64,000 nucleotides of DNA from an uncultured Sutterella sp. (GTDB taxonomy: Bacteria; Pseudomonadota; Gammaproteobacteria; Burkholderiales; Burkholderiaceae_F): positions 1 to 64,000 of the forward strand of contig UQYG01000008.1 of NCBI GenBank assembly GCA_900545275.1, written 5' to 3'. The translations under genes and the position numbers were made by a program. The notes below the pieces were generated by a model. It saw nothing but the letters and a program-made list of their open reading frames with translations, did no database searches and was not told the DNA's origin. Numbering within the stretch: the stretch's first letter is position 1; the number at the start of each line of letters is the position of its first letter. Positions 1-8,529 of this stretch are shown in pieces.

Positions 1-1
1 C

Positions 2-190
2 AGTCACGTCTACACCTGCGGCAACCTCGAGGTCGAAGCAGCGACTGCCACGGACGAGAGTGGAGACAAGAAAGCCCTGTCTGAGCTCTGCGACGAAATC
101 CTCGTCGCCTGCTGTATGGAACCACTCAATGCAGTGGAGACTGCTTCGACTATTCGCAAAAAACTTCGTCTCAAATTACCTATGAAGTAG
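2..190 (+). CDS. 3' end of an unidentified gene, possibly a transposase
   Basis: The frame is open from the left edge to a TAG at 188-190 and encodes the last 62 residues of a protein, ending in a basic stretch (TASTIRKKLRLKLPMK). I do not recognise the family with certainty. Two things suggest the tail of an insertion-sequence transposase: the end is lysine-rich, and less than 100 bp downstream a dmsB reading frame starts abruptly in its middle, as it would beside an IS end. The codon use is less GC-rich than in the genes from 800 onward. The N-terminal part lies outside the window, so catalytic residues cannot be checked. Confidence 0.4.
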   Translation, partial: SHVYTCGNLEVEAATATDESGDKKALSELCDEILVACCMEPLNAVETASTIRKKLRLKLPMK

Positions 191-279
191 CTACCTACAA
201 AAATCGATAGTTCGATAATCGCATAAAGACCTTGTCTCTCTAGCGAGGAAACAGAGGAAGTCTATCAATTAGCACTAAA

Positions 280-576
280 GTCTGGGCCTCGGCCTGCCCC
301 TATGAAGCGCCGCAACTCGACGTGAAGGCAAAGAAGATGCTCAAGTGCGACGGCTGTCTCGATCGCCTCGAAAAGGGACTCGCCCCCGTCTGCGTCGAAT
401 CCTGCACGCAGTGGGCGATCGAATTCGGACCGATCGACGCTCTTCGCAAGAAGTACGGATCAACGGCCGTGGCGCCGCTGCCTCCCGTCACGCTGACGAA
501 GCCCGCCCTCGCCGTCCACGCGCCGAAAAACGCCCGTCCCGTCGGCGACGATTCGGGCACGGTGTTCCTTCATTGA
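280..576 (+). pseudogene. dmsB: 5'-truncated dmsB-like ferredoxin subunit (DMSO reductase family)
   Basis: The frame encodes VWASACPYEAPQ, then KMLKCDGCLDRLEKG and CVESCTQWAIEFG, which is the last third of a four-cluster 4Fe-4S electron-transfer subunit of the DMSO reductase/DmsB type. It is followed by the usual proline-rich tail and ends in a TGA at 574-576. The protein would pass electrons from a membrane anchor to a molybdopterin catalytic subunit. An in-frame stop at 241 and unrelated sequence before about 280 mean the first two-thirds are missing. A recombination or IS insertion junction in the 190-280 interval is the likely cause. The remaining cysteines are intact, so the loss looks recent. 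No dmsA or dmsC is in the window. Confidence 0.72.
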
Positions 577-630
577 AAGCCCTGCGTCCGGCCCGGAACA
601 CGGCCGGACGCCGACCGCAGCGTCCGACAG

Positions 631-659
631 CCCGCCTCTTCGGCGGGTTTCGTTTTTTT
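631..659 (+). terminator. Rho-independent terminator after the dmsB fragment
   Basis: CCCGCC (631-636), a five-base loop and GGCGGG (642-647) are followed by a T-rich run to 659. A second hairpin (584-593 with 602-611, ten pairs) lies just upstream. Confidence 0.85.
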
Positions 660-800
660 GTCGCGCCCCCCCGCCGTACCTCCGAATTTCCCCCCTCCCG
701 GTAAGATACATTTTGTTTCAGTTTCTCTATCAAAACAAAGGGTAAACACGTACTCGCTTACCCTAAACTCACTTCGTTTTCAATATCTTCACGAAAAGAA

Positions 801-1712
801 ATGATGCGCCCGTACCTTCTTTTGCCTGCGTCGCTCTGCGCGGCCTTTCTTGCCGGTTGCGCCACGTCGACCGACCTTCCCTCCTCCTCTCCGCAGGACG
901 TCTCCCGCTATCTCCCGGAGCGCTCCTACGCCGCAAACGTCGGCGCGCGCTTCGGCATTCTGCGGTTCTCCGACGACATGACGGCGGCCGAACAACGCAA
1001 GGCCGCCGCCGCGGAAACGCACTGGATGCGAAACATCGGCACCACGATTCTCGCCAACAGTCCGCTTCAGGGGAAGACCCTGGCCGAAGCCTCCAAAGGC
1101 CCCTTCTCGACGAGCCTCGGGCTCGACTTCATGAACTTGGGATGGAAGCCCGACACCACCGCCTTTGAAGCGTTCGACCACTGGTTCGCCCTCGTAGCGA
1201 ATTCGGATGCCGCAAACGCCTCGGAAGCCGTCGAACAGTCTCTGCGCCTGACGGCCGAAGCCTTCGCCGACACGGCCCGCCGCGCGGGGTTCGAAGCCAC
1301 GGTGCTTCGGGAAGAGCGAGAAACCTCGCAGCAGGACGAAACCCTCGAGCGAGCCGCGGTCGCGCTTGCGAACGACTCGCTCGGCTGCCCGAAGTCCTCC
1401 TCTCCGGAGAATTCGACCTGCCGCATTCTTTTGCGCGCCGCTCTCACGGACCGGGCCGCGTCGACGGAACCCGACTGGCTCGTTCGTGGCGCGCAGGGAA
1501 CCGCCTTCTACGACGTGCACCGCACGATCGTGCTTTGGCATCTCTCGGATGAGGCGGAAGCGCTCCTTCGATCGGACGAGGCAATGGCGGAAGTCAGCCG
1601 CCGAATGCCCGCGCCCTCGTGGCTTTATGCCGCGCCGCGCAAGACCGAGTCGGAGGATCGTGAAGCGCGGCTGTACGAATCCGGAGCGATTCACCGCTTC
1701 GCCTCGCGTTGA
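801..1712 (+). CDS. predicted lipoprotein of unknown function
   Basis: This 303-residue protein begins with a lipoprotein signal: a hydrophobic stretch then LAGC, with the lipidated cysteine at residue 20. After cleavage the mature protein would be tethered to a membrane; the residues after the cysteine (ATS) do not suggest inner-membrane retention, so the outer membrane is more likely. The rest is soluble, with only two later cysteines close together (around residues 198-210) that could form a disulphide. I recognise no domain. The start is one of two adjacent ATGs (801 or 804) just behind a GAAAAG stretch. It stands alone, between the dmsB terminator and a shared bidirectional terminator, so it seems to be its own transcription unit. 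It may be a family-restricted envelope protein. Confidence 0.7.
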   Translation: MMRPYLLLPASLCAAFLAGCATSTDLPSSSPQDVSRYLPERSYAANVGARFGILRFSDDMTAAEQRKAAAAETHWMRNIGTTILANSPLQGKTLAEASKGPFSTSLGLDFMNLGWKPDTTAFEAFDHWFALVANSDAANASEAVEQSLRLTAEAFADTARRAGFEATVLREERETSQQDETLERAAVALANDSLGCPKSSSPENSTCRILLRAALTDRAASTEPDWLVRGAQGTAFYDVHRTIVLWHLSDEAEALLRSDEAMAEVSRRMPAPSWLYAAPRKTESEDREARLYESGAIHRFASR

Positions 1713-1760
1713 GGCTTTTCCCCGGGCGGTCCTCCGCAGGAGAACCGTCCGGGAAAAAAA

Positions 1761-1799
1761 GAGGACCGACGCTCCGTCCCCGGAGCCGGTCCTCTTTTT
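1761..1799. terminator. bidirectional terminator between convergent genes
   Basis: GAGGACCG (1761-1768) pairs with CGGTCCTC (1787-1794). A run of A precedes it and a run of T follows it, so it can serve both the lipoprotein gene and the minus-strand alcohol dehydrogenase. Confidence 0.85.
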
Positions 1800-1841
1800 C
1801 CATGGCGCACCTCGGCGCCGACTCGAGGATCCTGCGCTTTT

Positions 1842-3011
1842 TCAGCGGGCGTTCTCGAGAATCGTCTTCACGGCCGCTTCGTCGAGCGGCACGTACTTGC
1901 CGAGGAGCCCCTTTCTGACGGCGCCCTTCGCGAGCTTTCCAATCGGGGCCTCGGGAACCTTCAGTTCCGCAAGCGTCACGGGCATGCCGAGCGTGCGGTA
2001 GAAGGCCTTGAGGGCTTCAATCCCGCGTGCGACGGTTTCTTCCTGCGTTGCGCCCTTCTCGACGCGCATCACGCGAAGCGCAAAGTCTTCGACGCGGGCG
2101 GGACGGGTCTTGGCGACAAAGGCCATCCAGGAAGGAATGATGACGGCGAGCCCCGCACCGTGGGTCACTTCGCCGTTCCAGCCCGAGAGCTCGTGTTCGA
2201 TCCCGTGGCAGGCCCAGTCCTCTTCACGGCCGAGTCCGAAGTAGCCGTTGTGGGCGTACGTACCCACCATGGCGATCTGACACCAGGCGTCCCAGTCGGA
2301 GGGGTTCGCCACGACCTTCGGTCCGAAGTCGACGGCCGTGCGCATGGCGGCTTCGGCCTGCGCGTCGACGTACTCGCAGTGTTCCGTATTCGTGAAGTAG
2401 CGCTCCATGATGTGGGAGATCATGTCGGTGACGCCCGCACCGATCTGCCAGCGGGGAAGTGTGAAGAAGAGTTCGGGATTCACGGCCGAGGCCTTCGGGC
2501 GGATCGCTTCGACGCCGATCCCCGTTTTCATCCCCTCTTCGTTCGAGAGGACCGCGCGGATCGACTGCTCCGACCCTGCGGCGGGAAGCGTGAGAATCGT
2601 GTAGACGGGCAAAGCCTTCGCAACCGCAGCTTTCCCCGCAAAAAAGTCCCAGACGTCGCAGTCGGCTTCGAATCCTACGGCGGCCGCCTTGGCGCTGTCG
2701 ATCACCGATCCGCCGCCCACGGCGAGGATCGCCCGGGGTTTCTTGTCGGCGTACTTTGCAATCCACGTGCGAACGAGCCCGATCTGCGGATTCGGAACGA
2801 CGCCGCCCTCTTCGTGCACCGTGATGCCGGCCTCTCCGAGGGCCGCCGTCACGCGGGGAAGCAACCCCGAACGGACGACGGAGCCCCCGCCGTAGACGAC
2901 GAGGACGTCGCCCTCGTGCCCGAGGTCGTCGGCGAGTCGGGCGACGAGCGCCTTTTCCGCTTCACGCCCGAAAAAGAGGCGCGTCGTGTTCGCGTATTGG
3001 AATCCCAACAT
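1842..3011 (-). CDS. iron-containing alcohol dehydrogenase (BDH/YqhD type)
   Basis: This 389-residue protein matches the usual length of group III metal-dependent alcohol dehydrogenases. The cofactor loop GGGSVIDSAK is present, and the metal ligands are seen as Asp and His in TDMISHIMERY, His in HGIEHELS and His in THGAGLAVIIP. The family reduces aldehydes to alcohols with NAD(P)H, with iron or zinc, in the cytoplasm; BDH/YqhD members act on butanal and other reactive aldehydes. The substrate here cannot be read from sequence. The start is the ATG at 3011, behind AAAGGAGA; an upstream extension lacks support. It is the last gene of the lpxA-lpxB-rnhB-methyltransferase run, 44 bp after the methyltransferase stop, and ends at a bidirectional terminator. 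Confidence 0.92.
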   Translation of the reverse strand: MLGFQYANTTRLFFGREAEKALVARLADDLGHEGDVLVVYGGGSVVRSGLLPRVTAALGEAGITVHEEGGVVPNPQIGLVRTWIAKYADKKPRAILAVGGGSVIDSAKAAAVGFEADCDVWDFFAGKAAVAKALPVYTILTLPAAGSEQSIRAVLSNEEGMKTGIGVEAIRPKASAVNPELFFTLPRWQIGAGVTDMISHIMERYFTNTEHCEYVDAQAEAAMRTAVDFGPKVVANPSDWDAWCQIAMVGTYAHNGYFGLGREEDWACHGIEHELSGWNGEVTHGAGLAVIIPSWMAFVAKTRPARVEDFALRVMRVEKGATQEETVARGIEALKAFYRTLGMPVTLAELKVPEAPIGKLAKGAVRKGLLGKYVPLDEAAVKTILENAR

Positions 3012-3055
3012 GGTTCTCTCCTTTGAAATGATGATGTTCCTGCCACTGCGCGCGC

Positions 3056-3874
3056 TCAACGGCGGGCTTGGCGACGGCGCCGCGCGTCAAAGAGACACAC
3101 GGCCGCGGCCGCACCCACGTTGAGGCTTTCGCAGGCTTCTTCGATCGGAATATAGAACCGCCGATCGGTTTTCGCGAGGGCTTCCGACGACACGCCCGGG
3201 CCTTCCGCGCCGAGAATCCAGCAGACCGGGCCGCGCGCGTAATCGGCTGCCGCAAAGAGGTCTTCGCCGCCGCGGGCGTCCGCGGCGAGAATCGTTCCTT
3301 CGTAGCGTTCGGCGAAAACGTCGATCGGACAGTTTTCCAGGAGTTTCGCTCCGAAATGCGCTCCCATGCCCGCACGCATCACCTTGGGCGCCCAGAAGCC
3401 CGCGGTCTTGGGCGATCCCGCGATCGTGCGGAAACCCGCCGCCACGGCCGTTCGAATGAGGGTGCCTACGTTCCCGGCGTCCTGCACGCCGTCGAGATAG
3501 AGCACGTCCTCTCGGGCGTAGTCGACCGCCCCGGTCTTTGGAACGGGCACTTCGAGCATGATCCCCACGCCGTGTTCGACGGGCGAAAGGGTCTGCCAGA
3601 GGCGGTCGGCGACGACGCGCGCACGAAGCCCCCTTTCCTTTTCATAGGTTTCGATCCAGGCGCGGGCTTCCGCGTTGGCGCTTTCCGCCATGAGAAGGTT
3701 CGTGACGGGCAGGCCCGTGTGGAAATAGCACTCGGCCAGGTGCGCGCCCTCCAGAAGGGTCGCCGCGACCTTCTTCACGAATCGCGGATCCGTCGCCAGA
3801 CGGCGCCAGCGCTTCACGTTAGGGTTCGCGTCGCTCTCGAGGACTTCGGATCGGTCGTTTCGAATGTTCGTCAT
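3056..3874 (-). CDS. SpoU/TrmH-family RNA 2'-O-methyltransferase
   Basis: This 272-residue protein has an N-terminal substrate-binding part followed by the knotted SPOUT catalytic domain. Its three motifs are visible: LDGVQDAGNVGTLIRTA, ILGAEGPGVS and IPIEEACESLNVGAAAAV. Enzymes of this family use S-adenosylmethionine to methylate ribose 2'-OH in rRNA or tRNA. The position after rnhB is the same as that of the RlmB/TrmH-like gene in other betaproteobacteria, but the target nucleotide cannot be stated. Motif 1 has DAGN where DPxN is usual. The start ATG (3874) follows GGAAG and lies 22 bp after the rnhB stop, so it is co-transcribed. Confidence 0.88.
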   Translation of the reverse strand: MTNIRNDRSEVLESDANPNVKRWRRLATDPRFVKKVAATLLEGAHLAECYFHTGLPVTNLLMAESANAEARAWIETYEKERGLRARVVADRLWQTLSPVEHGVGIMLEVPVPKTGAVDYAREDVLYLDGVQDAGNVGTLIRTAVAAGFRTIAGSPKTAGFWAPKVMRAGMGAHFGAKLLENCPIDVFAERYEGTILAADARGGEDLFAAADYARGPVCWILGAEGPGVSSEALAKTDRRFYIPIEEACESLNVGAAAAVCLFDARRRRQARR

Positions 3875-3896
3875 GATGCTTCCGGCTTTCGCCTCG

Positions 3897-4568
3897 TCAG
3901 TTGTCGTCGAATTGCGGCTCGCGGACCTTCGCCCCGACTTTGCGCAGAAGGGACTTCACGGGCTCGAAGGTTTTGCGGTGAATGGGCGTCGGACCGTACT
4001 GTTCGAGCGCCGCCACGTGTTCCTTCGTGCCGTAGCCCGCGTGACGCTCAAAACCGTATTCCGGATACGCTCGCGCATATTCGCGCATCTTCGCGTCTCG
4101 GGCGGTCTTTGCGAGAATCGAAGCGGCGGAGATCGCGGGGACCTTGGCGTCCCCCTTCACGATCGCTTCCGCGGGGTGCGGCAGATCGGGAAGGCGGTTG
4201 CCGTCCACCCACACGCATTCGGGCCTGACTCCGAGGCCCTCGACCGCCCGTTTCATCGCGTTCATCGTGGCGCGCAGGATGTTGATGCGGTCGATTTCTT
4301 CGGGTTCCGCCCAAGCGACGGCCCAGGCGAGCGCGCGTTCTCGGATGAGCGGGGCGAGCGCCTCGCGCTTTTTCGCGGAAAGCTTCTTCGAGTCGGCGAG
4401 CCCTTCGATCGGACGCGCGGGATCAAGAATCACCGCGGCCGCACAGACGGGACCGGCCAGCGGCCCGCGTCCGGCTTCGTCAACGCCCGCAAGAAGTCCG
4501 TCGAAAACGGGCGCTTCGTAGTCCTCGTCAAAGAGCGACGGCTCCGATGTCGGTTGGCTTTTCTTCAT
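3897..4568 (-). CDS. rnhB: ribonuclease HII
   Basis: This 223-residue protein carries the RNase HII signature GVDEAGRGPLAGPV (catalytic Asp30 and Glu31), then SKKLSAKKREAL and PAISAASILAKTARD. It cuts the RNA strand of RNA-DNA hybrids and removes single misinserted ribonucleotides from DNA. The reading frame is open for 206 codons upstream, but homology begins at the ATG at 4568 (MKKSQPTSEPSLFDEDY), so that start is used. The lpxA-lpxB-rnhB order is conserved in proteobacteria. A 77-bp gap separates it from lpxB and holds a small palindrome (CCGAAAGG/CCTTTCGG) with no T run, so read-through is expected. Confidence 0.95.
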   Translation of the reverse strand: MKKSQPTSEPSLFDEDYEAPVFDGLLAGVDEAGRGPLAGPVCAAAVILDPARPIEGLADSKKLSAKKREALAPLIRERALAWAVAWAEPEEIDRINILRATMNAMKRAVEGLGVRPECVWVDGNRLPDLPHPAEAIVKGDAKVPAISAASILAKTARDAKMREYARAYPEYGFERHAGYGTKEHVAALEQYGPTPIHRKTFEPVKSLLRKVGAKVREPQFDDN

Positions 4569-4645
4569 TCGGGAAAAAAGAAAACGCCCGCCCACCGAAA
4601 GGAGCCTTTCGGGAGCGAGCGAAGATTCGTGCAAAGAAAGCGTTC

Positions 4646-5824
4646 TCAGCGACGGCGCTTCGCGGCGTCGCAGATCACTTCCGCCGCCAGGGCCGGCGTG
4701 TCCGCCAGGAGGCTTTCGTGCATCTTCGTGAAGCGCTCCTCGAGTTCGCGGCGCTTGGCGTCGTTCGTGAGCGCGTCTTCGAGCGCGTAGGAAATCCAGT
4801 CGGCTTCGCAGAAATATTGCAGGAATTCCGGCACGACGTTGTCGCCCAAAAGGATGTTCGGAAGCGACACGTGACGGATGAGGGCCTTCTTCTGCATGAT
4901 CATGCCCGTCAAAGCCGGCATCTTGTAACCCACGACGAGGGGCTTCTTGAAGAGCGCACACTCGAGCGCCGCCGTTCCCGAAGCGCAAAGCACCGCGTCG
5001 GCCGCCTCGATCATGCGGTGGCTTTCGCCCACGGCGATCCGGATGCGGGACGCCACGCGCGGGAAAAGACCGGAATTGAAGATGATCTTCGCGCGGGCCT
5101 GATCGTTCGCGGCGGGGACGAGCACGTGCATGTCGCCCACGCGGTGCATGATCTTTTCGACCGCCCCGAAGAAAGCGTCCGAGCACCCGTCGATTTCATC
5201 GGGGCGGGAGCCCGGCATCACCGTGACGACGGGCAGGCCGTCGTCGATTCCGAGCGCCTTGCGCGCGCCGGCGGTGTCGGGCTTCATCGGAATGACGCCT
5301 GCGAGCGGATGGCCGACATAGGTCGTGCGTACGCCCGAATTCTTGTAGATCGCCTCCTCAAACGGGAAGACGAGGAGCATGCGGTCGACCGCCTCGCGGA
5401 TCTTCTGAATGCGTTCGGGACGCCAGGCCCAGATGGCCGGGCTCACGAAGTGGACCGTGGGAATGCCCTTGCGGCGAAGACGCGCTTCGATTCCAAGGTT
5501 GAAGTCGGGCGCGTCCACCCCGACGAAGACGCGCGCGTCCGACGCGGCAAAGCGCTCGACCAGTTCCGAGCGCAGGCGCAAAAGGCGCGGCAGATGCGCA
5601 AGAACCTCGACGTAGCCGCGAACGGAAAGCTCCCGAATGTCGTGCCAGGCGTGAAAGCCCGCGGCGCGCATCTTTTCGCCGCCCACGCCGTACTGCGGGG
5701 CGCCGTCCATGCGGCGAATCGTTTCGGGAAGAACCAGACTTGCAATGAAGTCGCCGCTTGCCTCGCCGGCAAGCCACACGGCGCCCTCTCGTTCGGGGGT
5801 CGGGGTCGGATGATGGGTTCCCAT
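4646..5824 (-). CDS. lpxB: lipid-A-disaccharide synthase
   Basis: This 392-residue GT19 glycosyltransferase joins UDP-2,3-diacylglucosamine to lipid X to make the disaccharide core of lipid A at the inner face of the inner membrane. Conserved segments are in order: GEASGD near the N-terminus, FVGVDAPDFN, FVSPAIWAWRPERI, VGHPLAG, VMPGSRPDEI and ASGTAALE. The length is typical. The ATG at 5824 lies 40 bp after the lpxA stop. The first 14 residues, rich in Thr and Pro, are not part of the catalytic fold. Confidence 0.96.
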   Translation of the reverse strand: MGTHHPTPTPEREGAVWLAGEASGDFIASLVLPETIRRMDGAPQYGVGGEKMRAAGFHAWHDIRELSVRGYVEVLAHLPRLLRLRSELVERFAASDARVFVGVDAPDFNLGIEARLRRKGIPTVHFVSPAIWAWRPERIQKIREAVDRMLLVFPFEEAIYKNSGVRTTYVGHPLAGVIPMKPDTAGARKALGIDDGLPVVTVMPGSRPDEIDGCSDAFFGAVEKIMHRVGDMHVLVPAANDQARAKIIFNSGLFPRVASRIRIAVGESHRMIEAADAVLCASGTAALECALFKKPLVVGYKMPALTGMIMQKKALIRHVSLPNILLGDNVVPEFLQYFCEADWISYALEDALTNDAKRRELEERFTKMHESLLADTPALAAEVICDAAKRRR

Positions 5825-5864
5825 AAATCGGTCCTTGGAAAAGGGGTTGTTGAAATCGTTCTTG

Positions 5865-6671
5865 TCAGCGGATCAGCCCGCGCGTGCTTGCGGCGACGAA
5901 GTCGCCGAAGTGCGTCAGGACTTCGGCCGCGTCGGGAAATTCGGTTTTGAGCGCATCGATTTTCTCGAGCGCCTCCTTCACCGTGAGATTTTCACGATAG
6001 AGCGCACCGTAGGCGCGGCGAAGGGCCCGCATCTGGGCGTCGTTGAAGCCCGAGCGGCGAAGTCCCACGAGATTGAGCCCGTGCGGCACGCAGGGGTTTC
6101 CCGCGCAGATGACGTAGGGCGGCACGTCGCGCGTCACCGCCGCGACACCCCCCACCATCGCGTGGGCGCCCACGCGGCAGAACTGATGCACGCCCGTCTG
6201 ACCGCCCACGATGGCGTAGTCTTCGAGCGTCACGTGACCGGCCAAGGCCACGTTGTTGGCGAGAATCGTTCCGTTGCCGACGCGGCAGTCGTGCGCAACG
6301 TGGGCGTTGGCCATGAAGAGGTTGTCGCTGCCCACGCGGGTGACGCCTTCGTCCTGCACCGTCCCGATCGAAAGCGTGCAGTTTTCGCGGATGACGTTTC
6401 GGTCGCCGACGATCAGAACCGTGTCTTCCCCGGCGTACTTCTTGTCCTGAGGTTCGCACCCGATGGCGGCGCCCGGATAGACGACGTTGTCGGTGCCAAG
6501 CGTCGTGCGGCCTTCGACCGTCACGTGACTGCGCAGCACCGTGCGGTCTCCGATCTTCACGTCGGGGCCGACGAAGCAAAAGGGCCCGACGACGACGTCT
6601 TGGCCGATCGTCGCGCGTTCGTCGACAAGCGCGGTGGGGTGAATACGGGCAGTCGGATGAATGTTGACCAT
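5865..6671 (-). CDS. lpxA: UDP-N-acetylglucosamine O-acyltransferase
   Basis: This 268-residue enzyme starts lipid A synthesis by moving a 3-hydroxyacyl chain from acyl carrier protein to UDP-GlcNAc. It shows the left-handed beta-helix of hexapeptide repeats from IHPTARIHPTA onward, the catalytic His in MANAHVAHDC (normally MAYAHVAHDC) and the C-terminal helical part beginning about residue 195. It heads the lpxA-lpxB-rnhB run. The usual upstream partners lpxD and fabZ are absent; an unrelated gene precedes it. A good promoter lies at 6847-6875, giving a leader of about 170 nt with an inverted repeat (6690-6697 with 6718-6725) close to the start. Confidence 0.96.
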   Translation of the reverse strand: MVNIHPTARIHPTALVDERATIGQDVVVGPFCFVGPDVKIGDRTVLRSHVTVEGRTTLGTDNVVYPGAAIGCEPQDKKYAGEDTVLIVGDRNVIRENCTLSIGTVQDEGVTRVGSDNLFMANAHVAHDCRVGNGTILANNVALAGHVTLEDYAIVGGQTGVHQFCRVGAHAMVGGVAAVTRDVPPYVICAGNPCVPHGLNLVGLRRSGFNDAQMRALRRAYGALYRENLTVKEALEKIDALKTEFPDAAEVLTHFGDFVAASTRGLIR

Positions 6672-6689
6672 GAGTGTCTTTCGGTTGGG

Positions 6690-6725
6690 GCCGCGGAGAC
6701 TTTCGGAAGGGAAAACGTCCGCGGC
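6690..6725 (-). promoter_or_regulatory. stem-loop in the lpxA leader
   Basis: GCCGCGGA (6690-6697) is the exact inverse of TCCGCGGC (6718-6725). In the minus-strand mRNA this would form a hairpin ending about 19 nt before the lpxA ATG. Its role is not known; it has no T run on the minus strand. Confidence 0.35.
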
Positions 6726-6846
6726 GTTTTATCGATGAAAGCGTACGGCGCTTCGCTTACGGGAAACTTTCGGGCGCGCAAAACTCAGCGTTTCCCCGCG
6801 CACGACAAATCCCCTCGGTCGCCGCGACGCCAAGGTTCGTGGCAAA

Positions 6847-6875
6847 AGTGTAGCAAGGTTGCGCCCAAGCCTCAA
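6847..6875 (-). promoter_or_regulatory. predicted sigma-70 promoter of the lpxA operon
   Basis: On the minus strand TTGAGG (6875-6870) and TACACT (6852-6847) are separated by exactly 17 bp. The -35 box overlaps the last codons of the upstream 446-residue gene, so lpxA can be expressed on its own. Confidence 0.55.
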
Positions 6876-8212
6876 TGTTCCAAAACGAGGAGGGCTTCCA
6901 GTCTGCCCCGTGCGTCAAGGCGCACCGCAAAGCGGCGGGGCCGCCCCTGCAAAATGAGGTGGCGGTCGATCGCCGTCTGCAGGCGTTCGACGTCCCTCTC
7001 GAGACGCGCGACGACTTCGTCGTGAGCGGCCGCAAGGAGATCGGCGTCCTTCTTGACGTCGCCCAAGGCCTTGAGTTCGGCGTCGTTGAGGCGGCGGCTC
7101 TCGTTCGTAAGAGCGGTGAGCGCGAGGTTGCGCGCCCGATCGAGAAGCCGGTGCATGTCGGGAAACTTCTTGACGTTGAGCGCAATGTGGTTCGAGCAGC
7201 GCATGCCGTGGCAGTAGTCGTCCCCCACGATCACGCGAAGGAGCGCGATGGCGCGAAGGAAAAGAACCGAGAGTTCCCGCTCGTAGGCGAGCGGAATCGC
7301 CTTCGTGAGCGCCTCGTCCGCGTCCCGGGCGGTCTTCATGTTTTCGGCGAGTTCGTCGAGCGTACGGTCGATCTCGTCGTTTTTCGCGCGCATGAATTTC
7401 GCGAGCGCTTCGAGGCGCTCCACGCGGTCGACGGCGCGCCCTTCTTCGGCGCCCAGACGATTCGCGTCGCGCGCGCAGTCGAATAGTTCGTCGCGCCGTT
7501 CGCTCCACTCGTGGCCGCCGAGCGCCGTCGTCATGAGCTTCACCTTCGGAAGACGCCGGTCGATCTCTTCGATTTCCGCCTTGAGTTCGCCCGCGAGGAC
7601 GTGTTCGCTCTCGGCGGGATTCATGAGTTCCCAGAGCGTCTGAATGCGTCCGGCGTCGCCCCACTCGTGGTCGGCCACGCCCATGGGAGTGCCGAGCTGC
7701 ACGCCCGCGTCGCCGAGCGCAATGATCTGCAGGTCCATGGCCGTGGCGTTCACGCGCGGCATGTGTCCCGCCGCCCAGGCGGTCGTGACGACCGGAGAGA
7801 AGCTCACGGTGTAGACGTCGTGCGCCCAGTCGTCCTCGGGCGTCCACTCCAGCGTCGAACAACGGGAGAAGAGCGCCGAAACGCCCTTGAGGTCGTGGGG
7901 ATCGACGTCAAGCTCGCGATAAAAGGGAAGGTCGCCCTCGTGGGCGCGCTGCAGGAAGAGTTCCGCCGCGGTGACGTCGCCCGCCACGGGCGTGACCGCC
8001 AACGTCGTCGGACGAAGAACGCCCGCTTCGGGAGCGCGGACGGGCTCGGGAGACGCGGGACGCTTTTCGGGGCTCGACGCACGGGCCGCCACGCGCTCCA
8101 CGCGGCGCGGAGCCTTCGAGGGCTTTCTGCGAATCGTCTGCCAGACGGCGCCCGCACCGAAACCGAGCACCCCCGTTCCGAGGAGGGCCCACGTGAGAAT
8201 GTCATTCTCCAT
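6872..8212 (-). CDS. membrane-anchored protein of unknown function
   Basis: This 446-residue protein begins with one membrane helix (about residues 5-25), followed by a basic, Pro/Ala-rich linker to about residue 75 and then a large soluble region. Helical, charged stretches with heptad-like spacing (about 205-300 and 370-430) suggest coiled coil. An N-terminal anchor plus linker plus cytoplasmic domain is a layout shared by ZipA-like proteins, but I see no ZipA, EzrA or other named motif and assign no function. The ATG at 8212 has GGAG at a good distance. It precedes the lpxA operon on the same strand with 200 bp between them. Confidence 0.6.
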   Translation of the reverse strand: MENDILTWALLGTGVLGFGAGAVWQTIRRKPSKAPRRVERVAARASSPEKRPASPEPVRAPEAGVLRPTTLAVTPVAGDVTAAELFLQRAHEGDLPFYRELDVDPHDLKGVSALFSRCSTLEWTPEDDWAHDVYTVSFSPVVTTAWAAGHMPRVNATAMDLQIIALGDAGVQLGTPMGVADHEWGDAGRIQTLWELMNPAESEHVLAGELKAEIEEIDRRLPKVKLMTTALGGHEWSERRDELFDCARDANRLGAEEGRAVDRVERLEALAKFMRAKNDEIDRTLDELAENMKTARDADEALTKAIPLAYERELSVLFLRAIALLRVIVGDDYCHGMRCSNHIALNVKKFPDMHRLLDRARNLALTALTNESRRLNDAELKALGDVKKDADLLAAAHDEVVARLERDVERLQTAIDRHLILQGRPRRFAVRLDARGRLEALLVLEH

Positions 8213-8460
8213 TTGTCAAACTCCGCATCGGGCCTTGCGGCCTCTTTCTTGAACGCGCTTGCGCTGCGCAGGTTTTGTCCTTCGCCTTCCTTTTCACGGG
8301 CGGCCCGACTCTCCGGGCAAAAGAATTTCCTTCCCGCGTCCGCGGTCCGTCAAGACCGATCGGCGGCAATTCGCCCCGAAAGGAAAGCGAAAAATTTCGG
8401 GGAAGTCGACATTATACGCGCAGCCTTACGCTGACAGAAGGTTTGGAAAAACTTTTCCAC

Positions 8461-8478
8461 CTTTGCGCTAACGCAAAG
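8461..8478 (+). promoter_or_regulatory. perfect inverted repeat upstream of the aldo/keto reductase
   Basis: CTTTGCG (8461-8467), CTAA and CGCAAAG (8472-8478) form a 7-bp dyad about 50 bp before the gene start. It may be an operator or a leader hairpin; the following T run is only four bases. Confidence 0.35.
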
Positions 8479-8529
8479 TTTTCGGCTTTGCTAACATTGC
8501 GCCAAGAGAAAAACAAATGGAACTTCATC

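Noticed and set aside
3900..5190. Long 429-residue frame covering rnhB
   Set aside because: The first 206 residues lie antiparallel-frame within lpxB on the same strand, are Arg-rich shadow translation and lack any homology; rnhB starts at 4568.
8275..8529. N-terminal extension of the aldo/keto reductase by 85 residues
   Set aside because: The extra residues have no similarity to the family, contain a promoter-like, hairpin-bearing stretch and the family fold starts at about 8530.
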